A DNA stretch of 64,000 bases from a virus, in the IMG/VR virus record IMGVR_UViG_3300025141_000022, positions 62,001 through 126,000 of that record; one strand, written 5' to 3'. Both the position numbers and the translations under genes were made by a program. Positions 54,618 to 61,971 of this stretch are shown one piece after another. Below the pieces are notes generated by a model, which saw only the letters and a program-made list of their open reading frames with translations, was not told where the DNA came from and did no database searches. The stretch's first letter is position 1. Every line of letters begins with the position of its first letter.

Positions 54618-55997
54618 ATGGCTTATAAAGTAAATATAGGATCATTTGACAGTGTTGGGCAAATAACAGCTTCCGCTGGCATAATGATCGCAGACGATCA
54701 AAAGATTGTTCTCGGAGCAAACGAGGACTCTACGATTGAGTATGATGAAAATGGGGCTAATGCGGTTCGTTGGACTATTCCAACAGCCGGATTATGGCTT
54801 TCGGGGAATGTTAGTTTTGCAGATGGATCATTTGACGTTGATATTGCGTCTCACGATACTAGCAATGGTCTTAAGCTTGGCGGCGTGCTCGTCTCAGCGA
54901 CCGCTGCTGAACTAAACAAGCTTGACGGCTACAGTGGAACAACTGGCGAGCTTAACTATGTGGACACCGGTGTGTCTGTTGGTACTGTTGCTGCTTCTAA
55001 AGCAGTCGTAGTGGACGCCAACAAAGAAATTACTGGCTTCACAGCTATTACTGCATCGTTCTTTAAGGGCGACGGTTCTCAGCTTACAAATCTGCCTGCT
55101 GGCGGTGGTTCTGGTTCTGCCAATATTCACGCAGACGACTTCATGGTATCTGAAGGGGTTTTGAGATGTTCAGGATCGGCTATTTTTGGTAATGCCGCTG
55201 CTGATGTTGTTTCAGTGGTCGGACAGATGACAGCTTCTGCTGGCGTGTTGTTCACAGGCCCAGACATCAAGTTTGGTAATGCTGCTGCTGATGTTGTTTC
55301 AGTGGTCGGACAGATGACAGCTTCTGCTGGCGTGTTGTTCACAGGCCCAGACATCAAGTTTGGTAATGCTGCTGCTGATGTTGTTACGTTAACTGCACAG
55401 GTAACTGCTTCTGCTGGTGTCAAGTGTTCATCAACTTTTGAAGTTGCTGGAGCCGCAGAATTTGATGGTGATGTCGAACTAGGTAATGCTGGAGCAGACA
55501 CAATTGACATCAAGGGACAGGCATCAGCTTCTGCTGGTCTTTCTATCAAAGACGACATCAAGCTTGGGTTTGGTAGCAACGATGATGGTCAGATCTGGTA
55601 TGATGAAACCGGCGCAAACATTATGCGTTTTGCTATTCCAGCAGGCGGACTTGCTATGAGTGGTACCGTTGATATGGTTGAGAGTGCAATTATCTCTCAG
55701 GCAAAATTGCGTGGTGCTTCGGTTTCTGGCGATACAACAATTGCTGATAACAACTACTACACAATCTGGGTAGTCAACACATCTGGTGGATCACACACCA
55801 TCACTTTGCCAACTGCGGCTGATAACCTAGGTCGTGTTATTATCGTTAAAGATGGTAGTGGCCACGCCGCTAGCAACGCTCTGACAGTTGATGGAGAAAG
55901 TTCCGAAACCATCGATGGTCAAGCTAGCATCACTATTGATTCAGCCTATGGTGCTGTATCATTATGGTGTAATGGCTCTGCATGGCTTATCTGGTAA
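54618..55997 (+). CDS. Repeat fibre with 87-bp tandem units
   Basis: A 459-residue fibre related to its upstream neighbour. It has a FKGDGSQLTN motif, four copies of the GNAAADVV...GQMTASAG unit and the same type of C-terminal domain (TITLPTAADNLGRVIIVKDG, then DSAYGAVSLWCNGSAWLIW). Two shaft units are nearly exact tandem copies of 87 nt (29 residues). N-terminal residues 1-80 include DEDSTIEYDENGANAVRW, repeated again near residue 325 as DDGQIWYDETGANIMRF. A strong terminator follows. Probably a partner or variant of the long fibre. GGAGG precedes the ATG. Confidence 0.8.
   Translation: MAYKVNIGSFDSVGQITASAGIMIADDQKIVLGANEDSTIEYDENGANAVRWTIPTAGLWLSGNVSFADGSFDVDIASHDTSNGLKLGGVLVSATAAELNKLDGYSGTTGELNYVDTGVSVGTVAASKAVVVDANKEITGFTAITASFFKGDGSQLTNLPAGGGSGSANIHADDFMVSEGVLRCSGSAIFGNAAADVVSVVGQMTASAGVLFTGPDIKFGNAAADVVSVVGQMTASAGVLFTGPDIKFGNAAADVVTLTAQVTASAGVKCSSTFEVAGAAEFDGDVELGNAGADTIDIKGQASASAGLSIKDDIKLGFGSNDDGQIWYDETGANIMRFAIPAGGLAMSGTVDMVESAIISQAKLRGASVSGDTTIADNNYYTIWVVNTSGGSHTITLPTAADNLGRVIIVKDGSGHAASNALTVDGESSETIDGQASITIDSAYGAVSLWCNGSAWLIW
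55185..55385 (+). repeat. 87-bp tandem repeat within fibre gene
   Basis: Units at 55185-55271 and 55272-55358 differ at one base near their start; a third, partial unit runs to 55385. 87 nt is 29 codons, so unit number can change without frameshift. Confidence 0.95.
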
Positions 55998-56018
55998 ATC
56001 AAAGATAGATACACTTCT

Positions 56019-56050
56019 GAGGGCACCTTCTATGGGTGCCCTCTTTTTTA
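56019..56050 (+). terminator. Strong intrinsic terminator after the fibre genes
   Basis: Perfect 9-bp stem GAGGGCACC/GGTGCCCTC (56019-56027 and 56035-56043), seven-base loop, followed by six T. It separates the fibre genes from the scaffold/capsid unit. Confidence 0.9.
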
Positions 56051-56080
56051 CATCAAAAACGGCTTTAAAAGATTTAAGTT

Positions 56081-56088
56081 ACTATTTA
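56081..56088 (+). promoter_or_regulatory. Recurrent ACTATTTA element
   Basis: Copy of the ACTATTTA 8-mer, four bases before the TTGACA of the promoter candidate upstream of scaffold. Confidence 0.35.
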
Positions 56089-56091
56089 TTT

Positions 56092-56121
56092 TTGACAGAA
56101 AACCATTTTTTTGAGTAATAG
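56092..56121 (+). promoter_or_regulatory. Promoter candidate for scaffold and capsid genes
   Basis: Perfect TTGACA (56092-56097), 18-nt spacer, TAATAG (56116-56121), directly behind a terminator and 30 nt before the scaffold ATG. The -10 is imperfect; placement is the main support. Confidence 0.5.
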
Positions 56122-56150
56122 TGTTTTTTTTTATTTTTAGGAGATTATAG

Positions 56151-57254
56151 ATGTCATCAATGTTACAGCAGGCTATTATAGACGCATCGGCCTTAAGAGA
56201 GGCCGCCGTTAAAAACGCAGAAGCCGCTATTATTGAAAAGTACACACACGAAATTAAGAATGCCGTAGATTCCCTTTTGGAACAAGAGGAAGAATTAGGG
56301 CTAGAAGAAGATCCTTTGGCTATGGAAGAGCCTGGAGCCGAAGAAGCTCCTGCCGCAGTTCCCGAAGCCCCAGCGGCGCACACCGAGGGAGAAAATCTTT
56401 GCCCCTGCCCAGAAGATGAGGAGGAAGTGGAGATTGTTTTTGATGAGTTGGCAAGCCAATTTGCTGCAGAACAGGATGTTGGCAAGTCTCATGAAGAGTT
56501 AGCCGGCGGCATTCCACAAGCCGCGCCCCCTACACCTCTAGGAGAGGGCAATAAGAAGGAAGAAGAAGTTGTCGAAGAAGAATTAGTCGAAGAAGGCGAC
56601 GAAAATGTCGAAATCTCAGAGGAGCTATTAAAAAGTGTTATTTTTGAACTCACTGAAGACGAAAATGTTGAACTAGATGACGACAAGGTTAAAGAAATAG
56701 CAGAAAAGCTAGCTGTAGATATTAAAGTTGTGCCAAATGCACCAAATGCAGCCGCTCAGTTTACACCATCTGGCGAACAAGAGCATGCAGCCGACTTAGA
56801 ATTGGCCGCTCAGCAAGATGACGAGTTAGCTGAAGAAAACGACGAACTCAAGAAAGCTGTAAAAGAACTTGAGGAAAATATTAAAGATTTAAAAACTGAA
56901 AACAAGAGATATAAAGATACTGTTTTGCAATTAAAGGATAAATTTGACGAAGTGAATCTTTCAAATGCAAAACTACTATATACGAACCGAGTATTGGAAA
57001 GCACCTCCTTGAATGAGCGACAAAAAGAACAAATTGTCGAAACTCTTTCAAATGCCAGTTCGATTAGCGAGGCGAAGGTTATTTTTGAAACACTTCAAAG
57101 CACAGTGGGAGCTTCTACTAAGAAAACTCCACAATCACTGAGCGAAGCTGTGACAAGAGGAGCCTCAACCATGCTGCCTAGAAGGCAAAAAAGACAAAAT
57201 GTTAACGATCCAACAACGACTAGATGGAGACAACTAGCCGGGATCGAAAAATAA
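56151..57254 (+). CDS. 22: Prohead scaffold/core protein (gp22-like)
   Basis: A 367-residue acidic scaffold. The first ~60 residues are helical (MLQQAIIDASALREAAVK, EKYTHEIKNAVDSLLEQ), followed by a Glu/Pro/Ala-rich stretch. Residues ~224-300 are coiled coil and end in the segment NAKLLYTNRVLESTSLNERQ with QIVETLSNASSISEAKVIFE, the most conserved part of T4 gp22-type core proteins. Many L-x-E/I-x-E sites are present, as expected for a core that is digested by the gp21 protease. The C-terminus is basic (LPRRQKRQ). Located directly before the capsid gene as in T4. Confidence 0.85.
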   Translation: MSSMLQQAIIDASALREAAVKNAEAAIIEKYTHEIKNAVDSLLEQEEELGLEEDPLAMEEPGAEEAPAAVPEAPAAHTEGENLCPCPEDEEEVEIVFDELASQFAAEQDVGKSHEELAGGIPQAAPPTPLGEGNKKEEEVVEEELVEEGDENVEISEELLKSVIFELTEDENVELDDDKVKEIAEKLAVDIKVVPNAPNAAAQFTPSGEQEHAADLELAAQQDDELAEENDELKKAVKELEENIKDLKTENKRYKDTVLQLKDKFDEVNLSNAKLLYTNRVLESTSLNERQKEQIVETLSNASSISEAKVIFETLQSTVGASTKKTPQSLSEAVTRGASTMLPRRQKRQNVNDPTTTRWRQLAGIEK

Positions 57255-57271
57255 AAAGGAGAAAACAAAAT

Positions 57272-59131
57272 ATGTCTGTATTAGAACGTTTGACAGAAGG
57301 TATCGTTGAACGCAATCTTGGCCAGGAAGGTGCTGCTCTACTTAAGAAGTGGGAAAGAACCGGACTGCTTGAGGGTGTTCGTAACGATCATGAAAAACAA
57401 ACAATGGCTCGCTTGCTTGAAAATCAAGCTAGAGAGCTTCTACGCGAATCTTCTACCATGGCCGCTGGCGATGTTGAAGGTTTTGCAGCCGTTGCATTTC
57501 CGATTGTTCGGCGTGTATTCGGTGGCTTGATTGCTAACGATCTCGTTAGTGTTCAGCCAATGAGCCTCCCATCGGGACTTATCTTCTTCCTAGATTTTAA
57601 GTATTCCCCAGATGCTGGTGGCAACGCCAGTGGTGGTGATTTCCCCCGTGTCGGTGTCAATGAGGATACATCACTTTATGGTGGTGGCCGAGTTGGTGCT
57701 CAGATCACAGGTGGTGTTGATCTAACTCCATCTGGTTCAACAGTTGCAGGTGCTGGCGCTTCACGCGATCACAGTTTCTACAACTTAGGTTCAGGTTACT
57801 CTAGCCCAACGGCTTCGGTTGACTTGACCATCACTTGTATCGCATCCGGTACTCTCGGAGCAGTTACTTCTAGTAACATGGTGTCCTTGACACATGCTTC
57901 TATTGGTGCTAGCACCGTTACAACCTCTCTTGAGGAGCTTTGCCGATACGATCCAGATCTTTCTGGTTCCGTCGTCACAGTTTGTACAGCACCCGGTGTT
58001 GCTGGCTTAAGCCAGATGAACCGCCTCAACTTAATCGCAATGCAACCCGCTCAGGGTGATGAGATTGATGTTGGTAAGGCTAAGTTGGTTCGTCGTCTGA
58101 CTCACCTTCGTGGTAAGTCTGCTGCTGCAGCTACAACTTCACCTGAAGGTCTGTCTCTAATCAACGCAACCGACACATCTCTTGTGTTCGTTTTCGAAGG
58201 TGGAACAGGTCTGAACGAGGGCGCAGTTGCTGGTGAGACAACTGGTACCATGACGGTCGATTTCCCAATTGATGATGACTTCATTGCAGGTCCATCCGTT
58301 GGTTCGGTTGTTGGTGATGCTACATGGGGACTGGAAGCCAATCCAGACATCCCAGAGATTGACATCGACGTTAGTTCGGTGGCTATCACTGCGATGACCA
58401 AGAAGCTCAAGGCTAAGTGGTCACCAGAGTTGGGGCAGGATCTTAACGCCTACCACAACTTGGATGCAGAGGTTGAGCTAACTGGTATTCTTTCTGAGCA
58501 AGTTGCTCTTGAAATTGATCGTGAGATTCTCAACGATCTTGTTCAGGGTGCTGCTGCCGGAACTTATTACTGGTCACGCCGCCCCGGTCGATTCACCGAC
58601 CGTGTTACTGGTAGACACATTAATGTCCTAGGTGAAGGTACTTCAGCTACGGATGTCGGTGGACCTGAGTTCACTGGTAATGTGTCTGAGTGGTATGAGA
58701 CACTTGTTGAGACAATCAACGATGTTTCCGCTCAAATTCATCGTAAGACTCTACGCGGTGGAGCTAACTTCTTGGTGGTTTCCCCAGAAGTTGCTAACAT
58801 CCTTGAGTTCACAAGTGGATTCCGCGCTAGCGTAACCCATGATGATGATAAGGGCTCTGTTGGAGCAGTTAAGGCTGGCTCTATTTCTAAGAAGTGGGAC
58901 GTTTGGGTTGACCCATACTTCCCCCGCAATGTGATCCTTGTTGGTCGTCGCGGAAGCAGCTTCCTAGAAAGCGGCTATGTTTACGCTCCATATGTACCAC
59001 TACAGATGACTCCCACCATCTTTGGACCAGAGGACTTCGTGCCCCGTAAGGGCGTGATGACTCGCTATGCCAAGAAGATGGTACGTCCAGATATGTATGG
59101 TGTAGTCGTTGTCCAGAACTTGTTAGGCTAG
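57272..59131 (+). CDS. 23: Major capsid protein (gp23-like, HK97 fold)
   Basis: A 619-residue capsid protein. ATG 57272 lies 9 nt after AAGGAG. The N-terminal helical region (SVLERLTEGIVERNL to ENQARELLRE) precedes the conserved FAAVAFPIVRRVFGGLIAND and VSVQPMSLPSGLIFFLDF segments, which match gp23-type proteins. A likely maturation site is LRE59-S60, close to the known T4 gp23 cut after residue 65. The middle (about 130-350) is a Gly/Thr-rich insertion; the C-terminal part holds a VALEIDREILNDL helix and RPDMYGVVVVQNLLG. It is the most abundant virion protein; codons here look more uniform (many GTT/GCT/ATC) than in neighbours. Confidence 0.93.
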   Translation: MSVLERLTEGIVERNLGQEGAALLKKWERTGLLEGVRNDHEKQTMARLLENQARELLRESSTMAAGDVEGFAAVAFPIVRRVFGGLIANDLVSVQPMSLPSGLIFFLDFKYSPDAGGNASGGDFPRVGVNEDTSLYGGGRVGAQITGGVDLTPSGSTVAGAGASRDHSFYNLGSGYSSPTASVDLTITCIASGTLGAVTSSNMVSLTHASIGASTVTTSLEELCRYDPDLSGSVVTVCTAPGVAGLSQMNRLNLIAMQPAQGDEIDVGKAKLVRRLTHLRGKSAAAATTSPEGLSLINATDTSLVFVFEGGTGLNEGAVAGETTGTMTVDFPIDDDFIAGPSVGSVVGDATWGLEANPDIPEIDIDVSSVAITAMTKKLKAKWSPELGQDLNAYHNLDAEVELTGILSEQVALEIDREILNDLVQGAAAGTYYWSRRPGRFTDRVTGRHINVLGEGTSATDVGGPEFTGNVSEWYETLVETINDVSAQIHRKTLRGGANFLVVSPEVANILEFTSGFRASVTHDDDKGSVGAVKAGSISKKWDVWVDPYFPRNVILVGRRGSSFLESGYVYAPYVPLQMTPTIFGPEDFVPRKGVMTRYAKKMVRPDMYGVVVVQNLLG

Positions 59132-59162
59132 TCCGAAACACGATTTGAACAGCAAATCATTT

Positions 59163-59203
59163 AAGCCCCCACATTAGTTTTAATGTGGGGGCTTTCTGTT
59201 TAT
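59163..59203 (+). terminator. Strong intrinsic terminator after major capsid gene
   Basis: Perfect 13-bp stem AAGCCCCCACATT/AATGTGGGGGCTT (59163-59175, 59182-59194), six-base loop, T-rich tail. Sits 31 nt behind the capsid stop. Confidence 0.93.
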
Positions 59204-59235
59204 TGAAACTACTTAATGTAGGAGATTCTATATAA

Positions 59236-60522
59236 ATGCCAACAACCCTAAGCCCCTCAAGTGACACTAATACCATTGTTTTGCCCATTACGGGCTCTGT
59301 AACGGAAGTTGCTTCTGCTTGTCCGTTTGGAATCTACACAGGTTCTGCTGATTTTCTATCCGGTGCAACGGATCAGATTGCATACACATACAAGAAATTA
59401 GGCGGAGATGTATTAGATATAGAGTTGTCTTCTTCACAAGTTTATGCGGCATATGAAGAGGCCGTATTAGAATATTCATACATCGTAAACATACACCAGA
59501 CCAAAAACACTCTTTCCACTTATTTAGGCCACACAACAGGTACATTTAATCATAATGGAGAGCTTAAATCAGGAACTTTGTCTTCTAGCTTAAGTGGAAC
59601 CCACGCTGCACTTAAATATCCAAAATACGAGATATCGTATGCAAGAAGAGTTTCTGACGCATTCTCAGGAGAGGCCGCCGTTGGTGGAAGTCAGACAATG
59701 TATTCTGCCTCGTTCAGTATTACGGCCAGTCGTCAGGATTATGATCTACAGAATATCATTTCTGGCGCTGCTGAGTCCAATTATGACGATGGAACTGGCA
59801 AAACAGTGCCATACGCAGGAAAAGTGGGTTCCAAAAAGGTTAAAATTCACAAAGTCTATTATAAAACTCCAAATGTTATGTGGAGATTCTTCGGGTATTA
59901 TGGCGGCGTTAACACGGTTGGAAATCTTGGTAATTATGGTATGTTTTCGGACGACTCAACGTTCCAGATTATTCCGTCTTGGCAGAACAAGATGCAGGCG
60001 ATAACATATGAGGATAATATCTTCACTAGGGTGTCGCACTATTCGTATGAGATTGTCAATAACAAATTAAGGTTGTTTCCAACGCCCCAGGGGCCCACTG
60101 CTGATACATTTTGGGTGACGTTTACGATCCCCGAAGATCCTTTCGTAGATGATTCTGATGTAGATCATGGTATTAGCGGAATCAACAATATGAACACTAT
60201 GCCATTTGAAAATATACCTTATGGGAATATCAACTCAATCGGAAAGCAATGGATTAGGCGATTTGCTCTATCATTAACAAAGGAAATGTTAGGTCAAGTT
60301 AGAGGAAAATTTGCAACTATCCCCATACCCGGCGAATCCGTCACTCTCAATGCAGCAGAATTGTTATCTCAAGCAAAAGAGGAGCAAGAAAAGCTCCGAG
60401 AAGAGCTTAAGACAGTATTGGATGAACTTACTTATGCAAAGATTATGGAAACAGATGCCCAAATGATGGATTCTGCTGGAAAGATACAGGAAAAAGTGCC
60501 ATTGGCGATCTTTGTAGGATAG
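59236..60522 (+). CDS. 13: Neck protein, gp13-like
   Basis: A 428-residue protein. The N-terminal part has DVLDIELSSSQVYAAYEEAV and EYSYIVNIHQTKN; the C-terminal part reads GKQWIRRFALSLTKEMLGQV, then GKFATIPIPGESVTLNAAEL followed by KEEQEKLREELKTVLDEL, the pattern of neck or head-completion proteins that seal the portal (T4 gp13 type). Order after the capsid gene and before gp14-, gp15- and gp18-like genes supports this. T4 gp13 is shorter (309). GGAG precedes the ATG. Confidence 0.7.
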   Translation: MPTTLSPSSDTNTIVLPITGSVTEVASACPFGIYTGSADFLSGATDQIAYTYKKLGGDVLDIELSSSQVYAAYEEAVLEYSYIVNIHQTKNTLSTYLGHTTGTFNHNGELKSGTLSSSLSGTHAALKYPKYEISYARRVSDAFSGEAAVGGSQTMYSASFSITASRQDYDLQNIISGAAESNYDDGTGKTVPYAGKVGSKKVKIHKVYYKTPNVMWRFFGYYGGVNTVGNLGNYGMFSDDSTFQIIPSWQNKMQAITYEDNIFTRVSHYSYEIVNNKLRLFPTPQGPTADTFWVTFTIPEDPFVDDSDVDHGISGINNMNTMPFENIPYGNINSIGKQWIRRFALSLTKEMLGQVRGKFATIPIPGESVTLNAAELLSQAKEEQEKLREELKTVLDELTYAKIMETDAQMMDSAGKIQEKVPLAIFVG

Positions 60523-60535
60523 GGAGGGATAGAGC

Positions 60536-61036
60536 ATGTCACAAGACGACAATAATAAATGGTCCCAGCCCGCAGCGCCGCCGCCACCAATGTTTGTTGG
60601 CAAAAAAGAGCGTGATTTAGTAAAACAGGTCAATGATGAGCTAATAGAAAGAGTGATTGGCCAGCAGGTAATTTACTATCCTATTGATATGGGCAGCACC
60701 AACTTTCACTCAGTTTATGGTGAAGCTATTAATAAGAGCTTTTTGCCACCAGTTAGAGTATACGCCTTGATTGAATTTGATGGCATTAGCACCAAATACA
60801 GTAATAAGATAGGTTTGGACAAGGAAATGTCAATTACAGTGCATTTTCACAAGAGAAGATTAACCGAAGATCAAGATTTATTTGTCCGCGAGGGTGATTT
60901 TGTTCTTTACGGAGATACATATTATGAGATAGTAACATTAGCTGAACCAAAACAGATGTTCGGTCAAATAGACCACAGAATGGAAATATCGGCTAAGTGT
61001 ATTAGAGCTAGAGAGGGTCTTTTCAATGCCGGCTAA
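60536..61036 (+). CDS. 14: Neck protein, gp14-like
   Basis: A 166-residue protein. After a Pro-rich start it has FVGKKERDLVKQVNDELIER, QQVIYYPIDMGSTNFHSVYG and EAINKSFLPPVRVYALIEFD, the layout of T4 gp14-type neck proteins, followed by beta strands (MSITVHFHKRRLTED, FVLYGDTYYEIVTL). T4 gp14 (256 residues) forms a ring with gp13 and joins head to tail. It overlaps the next gene by 11 nt. Confidence 0.72.
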   Translation: MSQDDNNKWSQPAAPPPPMFVGKKERDLVKQVNDELIERVIGQQVIYYPIDMGSTNFHSVYGEAINKSFLPPVRVYALIEFDGISTKYSNKIGLDKEMSITVHFHKRRLTEDQDLFVREGDFVLYGDTYYEIVTLAEPKQMFGQIDHRMEISAKCIRAREGLFNAG

Positions 61037-61850
61037 AGAAATAGAACTTCAACCATCCTCGTTGCAAACGATTGATGAAGCTTTATTTGAACTAATTGAT
61101 GAGACAATGCGTATTTTCTCAACTACTAACGATGGATGGAAAAAAGTCCCTGTTTTATGGGCTTCAGCCGAGCGTGCATATCAAATTAAGCACAACAAAG
61201 AGCTTAGAGACTCCAAAGGGGTATTAAAGTTGCCTTTAATAACTGTTGAAAGAACAGCAGTTTCTAAAAGCTTAACCAGAAAGGGTGCCCTGTATGCGAA
61301 TGTGCCAGAATATGGCCCAGAGGGCGGCGCGATTACAATAGGTAGGAGAATAAAGCAGGACAAGACTGCTAATTTCCAAAATGCCGACGCAAAATATAAA
61401 AGAGGACAAATTAACTTTCCTAGAAAAAGCAAAAAGGTTGTATATGAGACATTATCAATACCATTGCCGAAATATATTGATTTGACGTATGAAGTCACGA
61501 TCCAGACTGAATATCAACAACAAATGAATGAGGTCTTAACACCATTTCTGACCAGAACAGGTTCAATTAATTATTTCACTCTTAGGAAGAACGGGCACCT
61601 TTATGAAGGGTTTATTGACGAGGATATCTCTCAAGACAACAACACATCGGATCTTGGTGAAGAAGAAAGGACTTACAAGTCAACGATTACTATCAAAGTT
61701 TTGGGCCATATTATTGGAGACGAAAACAACCAAGAGAAGCCAAAAATTGTTGTCAGAGAGAACGCAGTCCACGTTAGAATCCCCAGAGAACATGTACTTT
61801 TAGAGGACGAACACCCAGATGATTGGAAAGGCGGCTTTTATCGAGAGTAA
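61026..61850 (+). CDS. 15: Tail sheath terminator, gp15-like
   Basis: A 274-residue protein resembling T4 gp15 (272), the hexamer capping the tail. Matching features: VPVLWASAERAYQIK (T4: VPITYAS), LPLITVERT, LPKYIDLTYEVTIQTEYQQQ followed by MNEVLTPFL (T4: YELSIFTRYEDDMFQIVEQILPYF, compared in pieces), and a late FEVNG/VLGHI strand. It lies between the gp14-like gene and the sheath. The final residues (REHVLLEDEHPDDW) are acidic. Confidence 0.7.
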   Translation: MPAKEIELQPSSLQTIDEALFELIDETMRIFSTTNDGWKKVPVLWASAERAYQIKHNKELRDSKGVLKLPLITVERTAVSKSLTRKGALYANVPEYGPEGGAITIGRRIKQDKTANFQNADAKYKRGQINFPRKSKKVVYETLSIPLPKYIDLTYEVTIQTEYQQQMNEVLTPFLTRTGSINYFTLRKNGHLYEGFIDEDISQDNNTSDLGEEERTYKSTITIKVLGHIIGDENNQEKPKIVVRENAVHVRIPREHVLLEDEHPDDWKGGFYRE

Positions 61851-61883
61851 AAATAGTAATTTTGGATTTTTGACTTTCTATAG

Positions 61884-61891
61884 ACTATTTA
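61884..61891 (+). promoter_or_regulatory. Recurrent ACTATTTA element before sheath gene
   Basis: Copy of the ACTATTTA 8-mer in the 121-nt gap before the sheath gene. A TTGACT lies at 61870-61875 but has no good -10 at 17 nt (TATCGA). Confidence 0.35.
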
Positions 61892-61971
61892 CTATCGAAC
61901 AATATGTAAGTGTGTTTGCTAAAAAAACATATTATTTTTAGTTACTAGTATCAACGAGGAGAATACAAATA

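Noticed and set aside
61870-61898. sigma70 promoter before the sheath gene
   Set aside because: TTGACT is good, but the sequence 17 nt later (TATCGA) is a poor -10; listed only as the ACTATTTA element.
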